Below the pieces are notes generated by a model. That model worked only from the letters and a program-made list of their open reading frames with translations, was not told where the DNA came from and did not search any database. A DNA stretch of 34,284 nt, taken from NCBI GenBank assembly GCA_965658355.1, contig CBFHRX010000020.1:1-34284 (forward strand). Reading direction: 5' to 3'. Of this stretch, positions 17,083 to 24,795 are shown in pieces. This DNA comes from UBA11891 sp965658355 (lineage in GTDB: Bacteria; Bacteroidota; Bacteroidia; Flavobacteriales; Flavobacteriaceae). Every line of letters starts with the position of its first letter. Position 1 is the stretch's first letter. The position numbers and the translations under genes were made by a program.

Positions 17083-17263
17083 TCGCTGGCTTGTTTTTAG
17101 CGCTCTCGCTGTACAGATGGGAGTTCTCTTTTATGGAGCGGCCCGGCTGGGAAACTATTTAGACACCTATTTCCAAACCGACAATACCGCAAGTTTACTC
17201 ACTAGCCTGGGAGCATTGATGGTCAGTTTGCTGTTGATCGTTCAACAAACAAAAAACCTGTAA
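17066..17263 (+). CDS. AtpZ/AtpI family small membrane protein
   Basis: Two-helix membrane protein of 65 residues: a basic N terminus (KKQPNRW), helices at about 8-25 and 40-58, and a short loop with DTYFQT between. Proteins of this family sit at the head of ATP synthase operons and have been linked to rotor-ring assembly and magnesium or calcium transport. The start is GTG at 17066, inside the bactofilin gene; no ATG precedes the first helix. It ends one base before the next gene, so the two are surely co-transcribed. Confidence 0.82.
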   Translation: MKKQPNRWLVFSALAVQMGVLFYGAARLGNYLDTYFQTDNTASLLTSLGALMVSLLLIVQQTKNL

Positions 17264-17264
17264 G

Positions 17265-17636
17265 ATGTATCGCAGCCTAAGTGTCTTTAGCCTTGTATTC
17301 CTAGTAGCGGCTTTTTTACAAGCCCTAGTCTATCAGTTATTAGGCCTTTCGGTTTTCAATACTTTTCTGTTTCCTTCCTATGCGATGCAGGGGATATTGG
17401 GGCTCTTTAGCTTATGGATTTTACTGCGCACTGCTCAAAGCTATCAACAGCATGTGGCTTTCGTATTTATGGGGCTTAGCTTTTTAAAGTTTGGTCTTTA
17501 TTTTGTTTTCTTTCACCCCTATCTAAAAGCCGATGGCATTCTTAGTTCAATTGAAAAAATAGATGTGATACTCCCTTATTTTGTTGCCCTTGCATTGGAA
17601 ACTGTTTTAGGGGTTCAGCGACTCAATAAATTATAG
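17265..17636 (+). CDS. DUF6168-like membrane protein before atpB
   Basis: Protein of 123 residues with four hydrophobic helices (about 5-25, 36-56, 66-86 and 99-116). It resembles the flavobacterial DUF6168 family found between AtpZ and atpB, with a conserved-looking FMGLSFLKFGLYFVFFHPYLKADG-type segment at about 68-91. By position and topology it takes the place of AtpI in other ATP synthase operons, but no function can be read from the sequence. The ATG is one base after the AtpZ stop. The atpB promoter lies in the gap behind it. Confidence 0.7.
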   Translation: MYRSLSVFSLVFLVAAFLQALVYQLLGLSVFNTFLFPSYAMQGILGLFSLWILLRTAQSYQQHVAFVFMGLSFLKFGLYFVFFHPYLKADGILSSIEKIDVILPYFVALALETVLGVQRLNKL

Positions 17637-17647
17637 GATAAACTGTT

Positions 17648-17677
17648 TTGGGAATTGCAGCAAAGCCACTACATTTG
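17648..17677 (+). promoter_or_regulatory. promoter of the ATP synthase operon
   Basis: The most complete promoter in the window: TTG at 17648-17650 (within TTTTG), a 19-base spacer, then TACATTTG at 17670-17677, an exact match to TAnnTTTG followed by C. It lies 18 bases upstream of the atpB ATG, so atpB can be transcribed separately from the sprE-bactofilin-AtpZ genes. Confidence 0.7.
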
Positions 17678-17695
17678 CATCGCATTTGAGACAAA

Positions 17696-18817
17696 ATGAA
17701 AAAAGCGCCACGAGGATTGTTTTCCAAAGCCACACTAGTCACACTAACGTTGCTATTTTTTACGGCTACTGTTACTGCGAATAGCAGCAAAGAGCCTTCT
17801 GAATCGGGATCAAAACCCACTTCCAAAAAAGAAGAAATTAAAGCCTATATCCAGCATCACTTAGAGGATGCCTATGATTTCTCTCTTTTCTCCTATACTT
17901 CAGCTGACGGCGCACACCATTATGTGGGGATTCCATTACCCGTAATCTTGTGGGACAACGGTTTGCAAATTTTTGCCTCTTCCAAATTTCACCATGGTGA
18001 ATCTGTTGCACAAGCAGGGGACAACTACTACACCCTTTATCACAACAAAATATATAAGACGGACGCAGCAGGAACCATCACTTATGATGAGTCACATCAC
18101 CCGACCAATACAAAGCCCTTGGATTTTTCCATGACAAAAGGGGTCGTAAGCATGATCATCACCTGTTTGCTGATGTTCTTTTTGTTTCGCTCTTTAGCAA
18201 AATCATATGCTGCCACTGGCGGACTTCCTGCTGGAGTAGGACGTTTCTTTGAGCCTATTGTACTATACATCCGAGATGATATTGCGCGACCAAATATTGG
18301 TGAAAAACACTATCAGAAGTACATGAGTTTTCTGCTAACGGTATTTTTCTTTATTTGGTTTTTGAACATATTTGGATTAACCCCTCTTGGAATCAACGTA
18401 ACTGGAAACATTGCCGTTACTACTGGATTGGCTCTTTTAACCTTCCTGATTACCAATTTTACAGGAACCAAAGATTATTGGTTGCATATTTTTGATCCGT
18501 TGGGAAGCTCCATGCCTTGGATCGCGAAGATTCCTTTGTATATTATACTCATCCCCATTGAAGTATTGGGGATATTCATCAAGCCTTTTTCTCTTTTGAT
18601 TCGTTTGTACGCCAATATGCAGGCAGGGCACATCGTATTAATGAGTTTAATAGGGTTGATGTTTATTTTCAAAAGCTGGCTTGGAAGCCCCTTATCTTTT
18701 GGCCTTGCTTTTGCCATATCGTTAATAGAAGTATTAGTAGCCCTTTTACAGGCTTATATTTTCACTATGTTGTCAGCGCTCTATTTTGGGTTTGCTTCAG
18801 AAGAACACGAGCATTAA
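17696..18817 (+). CDS. atpB: ATP synthase F0 subunit a
   Basis: Membrane subunit that forms the proton half-channels next to the c-ring. At 373 residues it is much longer than the E. coli protein because of an N-terminal extension of about 145 residues: a hydrophobic signal-like helix (13-29) and a periplasmic, histidine-rich stretch (HH pairs at 54-55, 74-75, 99-100 and 134-135), a known Bacteroidota feature. The core helices run from about 148 to 368. The essential arginine is Arg303 (LLIRLYANMQAGH). His312 occupies the position of E. coli Glu219 and Glu345 that of His245, a compensated swap; Gln352 matches Gln252. The start is the ATG behind a strong promoter. Confidence 0.96.
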   Translation: MKKAPRGLFSKATLVTLTLLFFTATVTANSSKEPSESGSKPTSKKEEIKAYIQHHLEDAYDFSLFSYTSADGAHHYVGIPLPVILWDNGLQIFASSKFHHGESVAQAGDNYYTLYHNKIYKTDAAGTITYDESHHPTNTKPLDFSMTKGVVSMIITCLLMFFLFRSLAKSYAATGGLPAGVGRFFEPIVLYIRDDIARPNIGEKHYQKYMSFLLTVFFFIWFLNIFGLTPLGINVTGNIAVTTGLALLTFLITNFTGTKDYWLHIFDPLGSSMPWIAKIPLYIILIPIEVLGIFIKPFSLLIRLYANMQAGHIVLMSLIGLMFIFKSWLGSPLSFGLAFAISLIEVLVALLQAYIFTMLSALYFGFASEEHEH

Positions 18818-18875
18818 GTCATGGTAAAAGAACCGTTTTGTATAAATCGAATGTTTAATTAATTAGAAATTCACT

Positions 18876-19070
18876 ATGGAAATTCCAGTAATGGTAGGCG
18901 CAGGCCTCGTTGTAATCGGAGTAGGTATGGGGATTGGTCGTATCGGTGGCTCTGCCATGGAAGCGATTGCCCGTCAGCCAGAAGCGTATGGTAAAATTCA
19001 AACTGCCATGCTTATCGCTGCCGCTTTGATCGAAGGAATTGGTTTTGCTGCTTTGTTTGCAGTAGGCTAA
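18876..19070 (+). CDS. atpE: ATP synthase F0 subunit c
   Basis: Rotor-ring subunit, 64 residues, forming a two-helix hairpin. The glycine motif GVGMGIGRIGG lies at 15-25, the polar loop RQPE at 33-36, and the ion-binding carboxylate is Glu53 in ALIEGIGF. The residues that mark sodium binding (a Gln in helix 1, and Ser/Thr directly after the Glu) are absent: Gly54 follows Glu53. This indicates a proton-driven enzyme. A terminator-like hairpin follows directly, which may set a higher c level than the downstream subunits. Confidence 0.97.
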   Translation: MEIPVMVGAGLVVIGVGMGIGRIGGSAMEAIARQPEAYGKIQTAMLIAAALIEGIGFAALFAVG

Positions 19071-19084
19071 ATCAACCTAAAGTC

Positions 19085-19118
19085 CTCTCTGCAACGGTTG
19101 GTTGCAGAGGGTCTTTTT
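19085..19118 (+). terminator. hairpin with T-tract between atpE and atpF
   Basis: CTCTGCAAC (19087-19095), a 5-base loop and GTTGCAGAG (19101-19109) form a perfect 9-bp stem, extendable to 11 with one G-T pair, followed by TCTTTTT. It looks like an intrinsic terminator placed inside the operon, 15 bases after the atpE stop. Because atpF and the following genes must still be expressed, it probably acts as a partial terminator or as a 3' stabiliser of the atpB-atpE message. Confidence 0.75.
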
Positions 19119-19145
19119 ATGGAACCCCATTAAGAAAAACATCGT

Positions 19146-19643
19146 ATGGAAAAATTAATCGAAGAATTCTCATTAGGCCTTTTTTTCTGGCAATCCCTTT
19201 TGTTTTTAGGGCTGTTGTTTTTATTGCGAAGCTTTGCCTGGAAACCCATCCTTGAAGCCATTAACGAAAGAGAAACCTCTATAAAAGACGCCCTCTCCTC
19301 TGCCGAAAAAGCCAAAGAAGAAATGCAAGCCGTTCAAGCAGATAACAAGCGTATTCTTCAAGAAGCACGAGCAGAAAAAGAAGCCCTTTTATCTGATGCT
19401 AAAAAAGCCGCAACAGAGATGGTGAACCAAGCCAAAGAAAATGCCCAAGGAGAAGCCGATAAAATACTAGCACAAGCACAAGAGACGATTCAATCGGAAA
19501 AAGAAGCCGCTCTTAAAGAATTAAAAACCCAGGTGGCAGGCTTGTCATTAGACATCGCCCAGAAGGTTTTACAACAAGAGTTGTCGGATGCGGATAAACA
19601 AGCCGACCTTGTTGCCAAATTATTGCAAGAATCCAAACTGTAA
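19146..19643 (+). CDS. atpF: ATP synthase F0 subunit b
   Basis: Peripheral stalk subunit linking the membrane part to F1. In its 165 residues an N-terminal membrane helix (about 10-27) is followed by the family motif region WKPILEAINERETSIKDALS (about 32-51) and a long charged, alanine-rich helix to the C terminus that would form the b-b coiled coil. Length is normal. It begins 28 bases after the T-tract of the internal hairpin and is followed by atpH after 3 bases. Confidence 0.96.
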   Translation: MEKLIEEFSLGLFFWQSLLFLGLLFLLRSFAWKPILEAINERETSIKDALSSAEKAKEEMQAVQADNKRILQEARAEKEALLSDAKKAATEMVNQAKENAQGEADKILAQAQETIQSEKEAALKELKTQVAGLSLDIAQKVLQQELSDADKQADLVAKLLQESKL

Positions 19644-19646
19644 GAA

Positions 19647-20177
19647 ATGATTCAAAACCGCGCCGCCATTCGTTATGCCAAGGCAATACTTGCTTTTGCT
19701 CAAGAGCAAAAAGCGGAGGAAGCTGTACAAAAAGATTTTTCACAAATTCAAGAGACGCTTCATACAGCACCTGACTTGGTTTCTTTTTTACAAAGTCCAG
19801 TTCTGGATGTTGCGGCAAAGCAAGCAGCATTAGCTAAAGTATTTCCCAAGCAAGCGGATGCTACTCAAAAGGCAATGGCACTTTTGGCGGAGAATCAACG
19901 CATCGACTTATTGGAACAAGTAGTGGCAGAATACCAAGCGCGCTACCATGCCTTTCAAGGAATTATAAAAGCCACCGTCACCACTGCGGTTGCCTTAGAA
20001 GCTAGATTGGAAAAAGAGGTATTGGCCATCGCACAAAAGATGACCGACCAGAAAGTTCAATTGGAAAACACAGTTGACCCTCGTATTATAGGGGGCTTTA
20101 TATTACAAATCGGGGATCAGCAGTACAACGCCAGTGTGGCGCAACAATTGCAAACCCTCAAACAAGAATTGATCTAA
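19647..20177 (+). CDS. atpH: ATP synthase F1 subunit delta
   Basis: Subunit that joins the b stalk to the top of the alpha/beta hexamer. The 176-residue protein shows the family N-terminal helical bundle (AAIRYAKAILAFAQEQ at 6-21) and the C-terminal signature around 137-170: a segment VQLENTVDPRIIGGFILQIG followed by YNASVAQQLQTLKQEL. Length and position between atpF and atpA are standard. The ATG lies 3 bases after the atpF stop. Confidence 0.96.
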   Translation: MIQNRAAIRYAKAILAFAQEQKAEEAVQKDFSQIQETLHTAPDLVSFLQSPVLDVAAKQAALAKVFPKQADATQKAMALLAENQRIDLLEQVVAEYQARYHAFQGIIKATVTTAVALEARLEKEVLAIAQKMTDQKVQLENTVDPRIIGGFILQIGDQQYNASVAQQLQTLKQELI

Positions 20178-20212
20178 AACGAAACGCTTAAAACGAGTTA
20201 AATAAAAGATAT

Positions 20213-21790
20213 ATGGCAGCAATCAAACCCGCTGAAGTATCAGCCATCTTAAAAGAACAGCTTGCAGGCACTAGCACCGCAGCTTCCCTAAGCGAAATAG
20301 GGACTGTACTCGAAGTAGGAGACGGAATTGCTCGAGTGTACGGATTGACAAACGCCCAATATGGTGAATTGGTCACCTTCGAGTCAGGTCTAGAAGCCAT
20401 GGTTCTAAACCTGGAAGAAGACAATGTAGGGGTCGTTTTGTTAGGCCCTTCTAAAGAAATCAAAGAAGGAGATACTGTTAAAAGAACCAACAGAATTGCC
20501 TCTATCAATGTTGGAGAAGGCATTGTAGGGCGTGTTGTTGATACTTTAGGGAATCCAATCGATGGAAAAGGAGCACTCCAAGGAGAGCTTTATGAGATGC
20601 CACTAGAGCGCAAGGCGCCAGGGGTTATTTACCGTCAGCCGGTTAACGAGCCTTTGCAAACGGGAATCAAGTCTATTGACGCCATGATCCCTGTCGGTAG
20701 AGGACAGCGTGAATTGGTAATTGGAGACCGCCAAACAGGTAAAACAACGGTTTGTATCGATACGATTCTAAACCAGAAAGAATTTTATGACGCAGGAGAG
20801 CCCGTTTATTGTATTTACGTTGCAATCGGTCAAAAAGCGTCTACTGTTGCCGCCATTGCGAAAACATTGGAAGACAAAGGCGCGTTGGCATATACCACCA
20901 TCGTAGCAGCCAATGCTTCTGATCCTGCACCGATGCAGGTTTATGCGCCCATGGCAGGAGCAGCGATTGGAGAATATTTTAGAGACACAGGACGTCCAGC
21001 TTTGATCATTTATGACGACCTCTCTAAACAAGCGGTTGCCTACCGGGAAGTATCCCTTTTATTACGTCGTCCTCCAGGACGTGAGGCCTACCCAGGGGAT
21101 GTATTCTATTTGCACTCACGTTTGCTCGAGCGCGCGGCTAAGGTGATTGCAGATGACACTATCGCCAAAGGCATGAACGACTTACCAGATTCTCTAAAAG
21201 ATAAAGTAAAAGGAGGAGGCTCTCTTACGGCCCTTCCAATTATCGAAACGCAAGCAGGAGACGTTTCGGCTTATATTCCTACAAATGTTATTTCCATTAC
21301 AGATGGACAGATATTCTTAGAGTCTGATTTATTCAACTCGGGTGTGCGTCCAGCTATTAACGTGGGGATTTCTGTATCTCGTGTAGGGGGATCTGCACAG
21401 ATTAAATCTATGAAGAAAGTATCGGGTACTTTAAAACTAGACCAAGCTCAGTTCCGAGAACTAGAAGCTTTTGCTAAGTTTGGTTCCGATCTTGATGCAG
21501 CAACACTTAACGTAATTGAAAAAGGACGTCGTAATGTGGAGATTTTAAAGCAAGCCCAAAACGATCCTTTTACGGTAGAAGATCAAACAGCCATCATCTA
21601 CGCTGGATCTAAGAACTTGTTGCGAAAAGTACCTGTGGAACAAGTCAAAGCGTTTGAAAAAGCCTATATCGAAGAATTGAATAAAAGCCACCGTGCTGTT
21701 CTAGACACCATCAAGTCAGGAAAACTGACAGACGAAGTGTTGGATACTTTAAATGAAGTAGCGGCTAAGATATCAGCTCAATTTGAATAA
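20213..21790 (+). CDS. atpA: ATP synthase F1 subunit alpha
   Basis: Regulatory nucleotide-binding subunit of F1. At 525 residues the protein is full length: an N-terminal beta-barrel (about 28-95), the P-loop GDRQTGKT at 171-178, a Walker B region ALIIYDDLSKQAVAYRE, the conserved LLLRRPPGREAYPGDVFYLHSRLLERA-type segment, and the arginine finger Arg390 in SVSRVGGSAQ that reaches into the catalytic site on beta. The C-terminal helical domain is complete. It sits between atpH (35-base gap) and atpG (6-base gap). Confidence 0.98.
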   Translation: MAAIKPAEVSAILKEQLAGTSTAASLSEIGTVLEVGDGIARVYGLTNAQYGELVTFESGLEAMVLNLEEDNVGVVLLGPSKEIKEGDTVKRTNRIASINVGEGIVGRVVDTLGNPIDGKGALQGELYEMPLERKAPGVIYRQPVNEPLQTGIKSIDAMIPVGRGQRELVIGDRQTGKTTVCIDTILNQKEFYDAGEPVYCIYVAIGQKASTVAAIAKTLEDKGALAYTTIVAANASDPAPMQVYAPMAGAAIGEYFRDTGRPALIIYDDLSKQAVAYREVSLLLRRPPGREAYPGDVFYLHSRLLERAAKVIADDTIAKGMNDLPDSLKDKVKGGGSLTALPIIETQAGDVSAYIPTNVISITDGQIFLESDLFNSGVRPAINVGISVSRVGGSAQIKSMKKVSGTLKLDQAQFRELEAFAKFGSDLDAATLNVIEKGRRNVEILKQAQNDPFTVEDQTAIIYAGSKNLLRKVPVEQVKAFEKAYIEELNKSHRAVLDTIKSGKLTDEVLDTLNEVAAKISAQFE

Positions 21791-21796
21791 ACCCCT

Positions 21797-22654
21797 ATGG
21801 CGAATTTAAAAGAAATACGAAATCGGATTGCCTCGGTCTCTTCTACCATGCAGATTACCTCTGCTATGAAGATGGTCTCTGCTGCAAAGCTTAAAAAAGC
21901 GCAGGATGCAATTACGGCAATGCGCCCGTATTCGGATAAATTAACCGAGCTGATTCAAAATCTAAGTGATTCTATTGAGGGCGATACGCCCAATCCCTAT
22001 ACTCAAGTACGCCCTGTTAAAAAAGTACTTTTGGTCGCAGTAACATCCAATAGAGGTTTGTGTGGGGGGTTTAATTCCAGCATCGTTAAAGCAGTACAAC
22101 AGTATAGTACTGACCATTCTGAGGAGTCGATAGAAGTATTGACTATTGGAAAAAAAGGGCACGATATACTGTCAAAAGACAACAGTATCTTTGCCCATAA
22201 CAGTGAGATATTTGATGCCTTGACCTATGCACAGGTATCGGAAATTGCACACATGTTTATGGAAGCATTTGCTGCTCAGCAATTTGATGAGGTAAAGGTC
22301 ATCTACAACCGTTTCAAAAATGCAGCTACTCAGATTGTGACCACAGAAACATTATTGCCGGTAGTAGCAGAAAGCGACAGTAAAAGCGGAGGTGGAGACT
22401 ATATCTTTGAACCCAATCAAGAAGCCATCGTCAATGAATTACTGCCGAAGAGCATCAAGATGCAGCTTTTTAAGGCCTTACGAGATTCTTTTGCCAGTGA
22501 GCATGGGGCACGTATGACGGCTATGCACAAGGCTACTGATAATGCTACAGAAATGCGCGATCAGTTGAAATTAACCTATAACAAAGCACGTCAGGCAGCG
22601 ATTACCAATGAGATCTTGGAAATCGTTGCGGGGGCAGAAGCCTTGAACGACTAA
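21797..22654 (+). CDS. atpG: ATP synthase F1 subunit gamma
   Basis: Central rotor shaft of F1. The 285-residue protein has the two long terminal helices of the family: an N-terminal one with IRNRIASVSSTMQITSAMKM (about 7-26) and a C-terminal one with MTAMHKATDNATEM and LTYNKARQAAITNEILEIVAGA. The internal Rossmann-like part includes the SNRGLCGGFNSS motif. It is the last gene of the operon; a strong terminator follows 26 bases after the stop. The beta (atpD) and epsilon (atpC) genes do not follow it. Confidence 0.97.
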   Translation: MANLKEIRNRIASVSSTMQITSAMKMVSAAKLKKAQDAITAMRPYSDKLTELIQNLSDSIEGDTPNPYTQVRPVKKVLLVAVTSNRGLCGGFNSSIVKAVQQYSTDHSEESIEVLTIGKKGHDILSKDNSIFAHNSEIFDALTYAQVSEIAHMFMEAFAAQQFDEVKVIYNRFKNAATQIVTTETLLPVVAESDSKSGGGDYIFEPNQEAIVNELLPKSIKMQLFKALRDSFASEHGARMTAMHKATDNATEMRDQLKLTYNKARQAAITNEILEIVAGAEALND

Positions 22655-22680
22655 GCGGTTCTCTTGCCTTAACGAATAGT

Positions 22681-22704
22681 AAAGCCCCTTTTGGGGCTTT
22701 TTTT
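22681..22704 (+). terminator. intrinsic terminator of the ATP synthase operon
   Basis: AAAGCCCC (22681-22688), a TTTT loop and GGGGCTTT (22693-22700) form a perfect 8-bp stem with four G-C pairs, and the T-run continues to 22704. It lies 26 bases after the atpG stop. The A-run before the stem makes it potentially active in both directions. Confidence 0.92.
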
Positions 22705-22803
22705 ATACCTTTCAAGGTGTTTAACCACCCCAAGTTATACGCAAAAAGACGTGTTGCCTACAATATGTACTGTGTCTCTGCTTGTGGTAGAACCCCAATT
22801 GCC

Positions 22804-24312
22804 ATGAAGTATATCCTTCGCTACTATTTTCTATTGTTCTTTTGCTGTGTTTTTTTGGCCTGCCAAAAGGAAAAGAATCCAACTCTTAAAGAAGGGAGCT
22901 CTCCTCCTCCCATAGGTGTTGTGTCCCCTATAACGGAGGATACCGAACCCACAACCGTTGTTAGTGAGACGACAACGGAACCGTCTAATGAGCCTTCAAG
23001 TACCACAACCCCATCAAGCCATACAGGGGGCAATGCCTTTGCTTTTGAGGAACCCATCATTTTAGCGTATTTTCCCTCCTGGTCCGAAAGCTATGTAAGC
23101 GCCGGTCAAGCGTCTAAACTTCGCAATATCCCTGCTTTTGTAAACCATATTTTTCTGGCCTTTGCAAAACCTGACCTACGCTATACTAAAGGCAGTTACG
23201 ACCTTTCGGAAACCGGAATAGAGGTTCCTTATGACGGCTGTACTTTAAAAGAAAGCGTAGGGGCTTTAAAAGCAAAGGGAATCAATGTTATCCTTTCTAT
23301 TGGAGGTGAAACCTACTGGCGAGACGCCTCTTCTTATGAAATCGAGTATGACCAGATTAAAGACTTGGTAGATGATATTGGTTTTGTTGGCATTGATTGG
23401 GACTTCGAACCAGATGGGTCATTCCAGCAAATTGGAAACGAACTAAATGTGAATCGCTTTATTACTTTTTTTACAGAATCACGCCGTATTATGCCAAAAG
23501 AAGAAGGCTATATATTAGCCTGTGCTCCCGCAGGTGTTGGGGCGTTAGGCGGGCAATTAAACGATGATCCTAGCTCTCCGTTTCGCTATGAGCAACGCAA
23601 CTTACTGACAGGCGAAAACGATGATTTATTGTACCAGGGAACACAAAGCAGTAATGGGATTAACTTATTTGGCTTTGGCTCTACGGGTCATATGATCCCG
23701 GTGATGAAAGCTATTGGAGATAAAATTGACTTGATCGCTTATCAAGGCTATAATACGGGCGGGAGTACCAATAGAGCCATTATGTACGATGCCTATGCGT
23801 ATTATGCCGCTCAATACGGTTTTAATGTGGCGGCAGGAGTGCATTACCCTCCAGAACCCTGGGGTCCTTTTTACACCGATACCCATGAGACTATTGCAGA
23901 TTTAAGTGCGCATATTTACAGCCACCCTGATCGCAATGGCAGAAACGATGGAATTATGATCTGGCAACTCCTTTTAGAAGGAAGTGAAAGCTCGGGTTTT
24001 TCCTATTTGAATGTGGCCTATAAAGCACTTGAGGGGGCCGCTATTGCCTCAGCAGTGCGTGATGCTAATACTGTTTCTCTTGAGCCCTATAACGGCGGTG
24101 CTGCTGGTTGTGAAGGAGAAGATGGAGGTCGCACCTATTGCATGATTGTGGTTTACAATCCCACTTATCAATACCCCAATCCGGGGACCCAAGTCGTACA
24201 CAATTGTCAAATTTGGCAAAATAAGTGGTGGATCAATCCCCATGAAATTCCCGGAGAAAATGAGGGCTGGGAAAAAGTAGGAGACTGTACCGAAGGAGAA
24301 GGGTGTAGTTAA
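22804..24312 (+). CDS. GH18 family chitinase lipoprotein with C-terminal chitin-binding domain
   Basis: Probable chitin-hydrolysing enzyme of the cell surface. I start it at ATG 22804 (502 residues), because a lipoprotein signal then begins at once: hydrophobic 4-17 and lipobox FLAC with Cys20. A longer GTG reading from 22717 adds 29 residues that spoil the signal. A Ser/Thr/Pro/Glu-rich linker covers about 31-75. The GH18 barrel shows SIGG (165-168) and the catalytic motif VGIDWDFE (195-202) with Asp198, Asp200 and catalytic Glu202; the first Asp of DxxDxDxE is Val195. YQGYN (313-317) and Trp388 fit the substrate cleft. The C terminus (about 448-495, QIWQNKWWINPHEIPG and GWEKVGDC) resembles CBM5/12. 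Confidence 0.87.
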   Translation: MKYILRYYFLLFFCCVFLACQKEKNPTLKEGSSPPPIGVVSPITEDTEPTTVVSETTTEPSNEPSSTTTPSSHTGGNAFAFEEPIILAYFPSWSESYVSAGQASKLRNIPAFVNHIFLAFAKPDLRYTKGSYDLSETGIEVPYDGCTLKESVGALKAKGINVILSIGGETYWRDASSYEIEYDQIKDLVDDIGFVGIDWDFEPDGSFQQIGNELNVNRFITFFTESRRIMPKEEGYILACAPAGVGALGGQLNDDPSSPFRYEQRNLLTGENDDLLYQGTQSSNGINLFGFGSTGHMIPVMKAIGDKIDLIAYQGYNTGGSTNRAIMYDAYAYYAAQYGFNVAAGVHYPPEPWGPFYTDTHETIADLSAHIYSHPDRNGRNDGIMIWQLLLEGSESSGFSYLNVAYKALEGAAIASAVRDANTVSLEPYNGGAAGCEGEDGGRTYCMIVVYNPTYQYPNPGTQVVHNCQIWQNKWWINPHEIPGENEGWEKVGDCTEGEGCS

Positions 24313-24374
24313 GAAAATCTAAAGTTTAGTAGAGTTAAAAGCATTCAAATTAGCCTGTAAGTGCATTTTTTTAT

Positions 24375-24384
24375 GTATGCATAC
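24375..24384. repeat. 10-bp perfect palindrome before the small membrane protein gene
   Basis: GTATGCATAC reads the same on both strands and lies 21 bases before the ATG at 24406. Such a site could bind a dimeric regulator, but one short palindrome in AT-rich DNA is weak evidence. The 93-base gap contains no clear TAnnTTTG element. Confidence 0.25.
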
Positions 24385-24405
24385 TAACCACTCACCCCTT
24401 TATCT

Positions 24406-24795
24406 ATGAAACACCTACCCACCCTTATTAATTTTTCTGCGGGTCTATTACTGTTTGTGCTAGGGCTTGTAGGGTATGCCTCTCCAGAGTGGTTTTTTAC
24501 TCAGAAATACGATGTTATTATGCCCAGCCCACAAAGCAAAACCATATTAAGGGTTATGATGGGTTTTATGGCGACGATGGGCGTCATTTGGCTAGCTGCC
24601 AGCTTCTTTTTCACGAAGCAACGCCGCTTGTTGGTTGTGACGGGAATAATGACTTCAGGCTTTATCCTTTCAAGAGCAGGGGGCCTATTACTCGATGGTT
24701 TAGAGCAGCACTTTACGTATATTGAGATGGGCTTTGAAACAATCGCTTTGGGGATCATTATCACAGCCTATAACCTAAGCCGAGAATCTAGATGA
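24406..24795 (+). CDS. small membrane protein, DUF4345-like
   Basis: Membrane protein of 129 residues with four predicted helices (about 8-25, 46-67, 73-92 and 104-123). The layout and the segments KTILRVMMGFMATMGVIW and GGLLLDGLEQHFTYIEMGFE resemble DUF4345-type four-helix proteins, but I cannot fix the family with certainty, and no function is known. Its last four bases (ATGA) overlap the start of the acetyltransferase gene, so the two are translationally coupled. Confidence 0.65.
   Translation: MKHLPTLINFSAGLLLFVLGLVGYASPEWFFTQKYDVIMPSPQSKTILRVMMGFMATMGVIWLAASFFFTKQRRLLVVTGIMTSGFILSRAGGLLLDGLEQHFTYIEMGFETIALGIIITAYNLSRESR

Noticed and set aside
22717..22803. Upstream GTG extension of the chitinase
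   Set aside because: It would add 29 residues in front of a complete lipoprotein signal with lipobox Cys20. The ATG at 22804 is the better start.
24375..24384. Palindrome GTATGCATAC as a firm operator
   Set aside because: A single 10-bp palindrome in AT-rich DNA is expected by chance often enough. Listed only as a low-confidence repeat.
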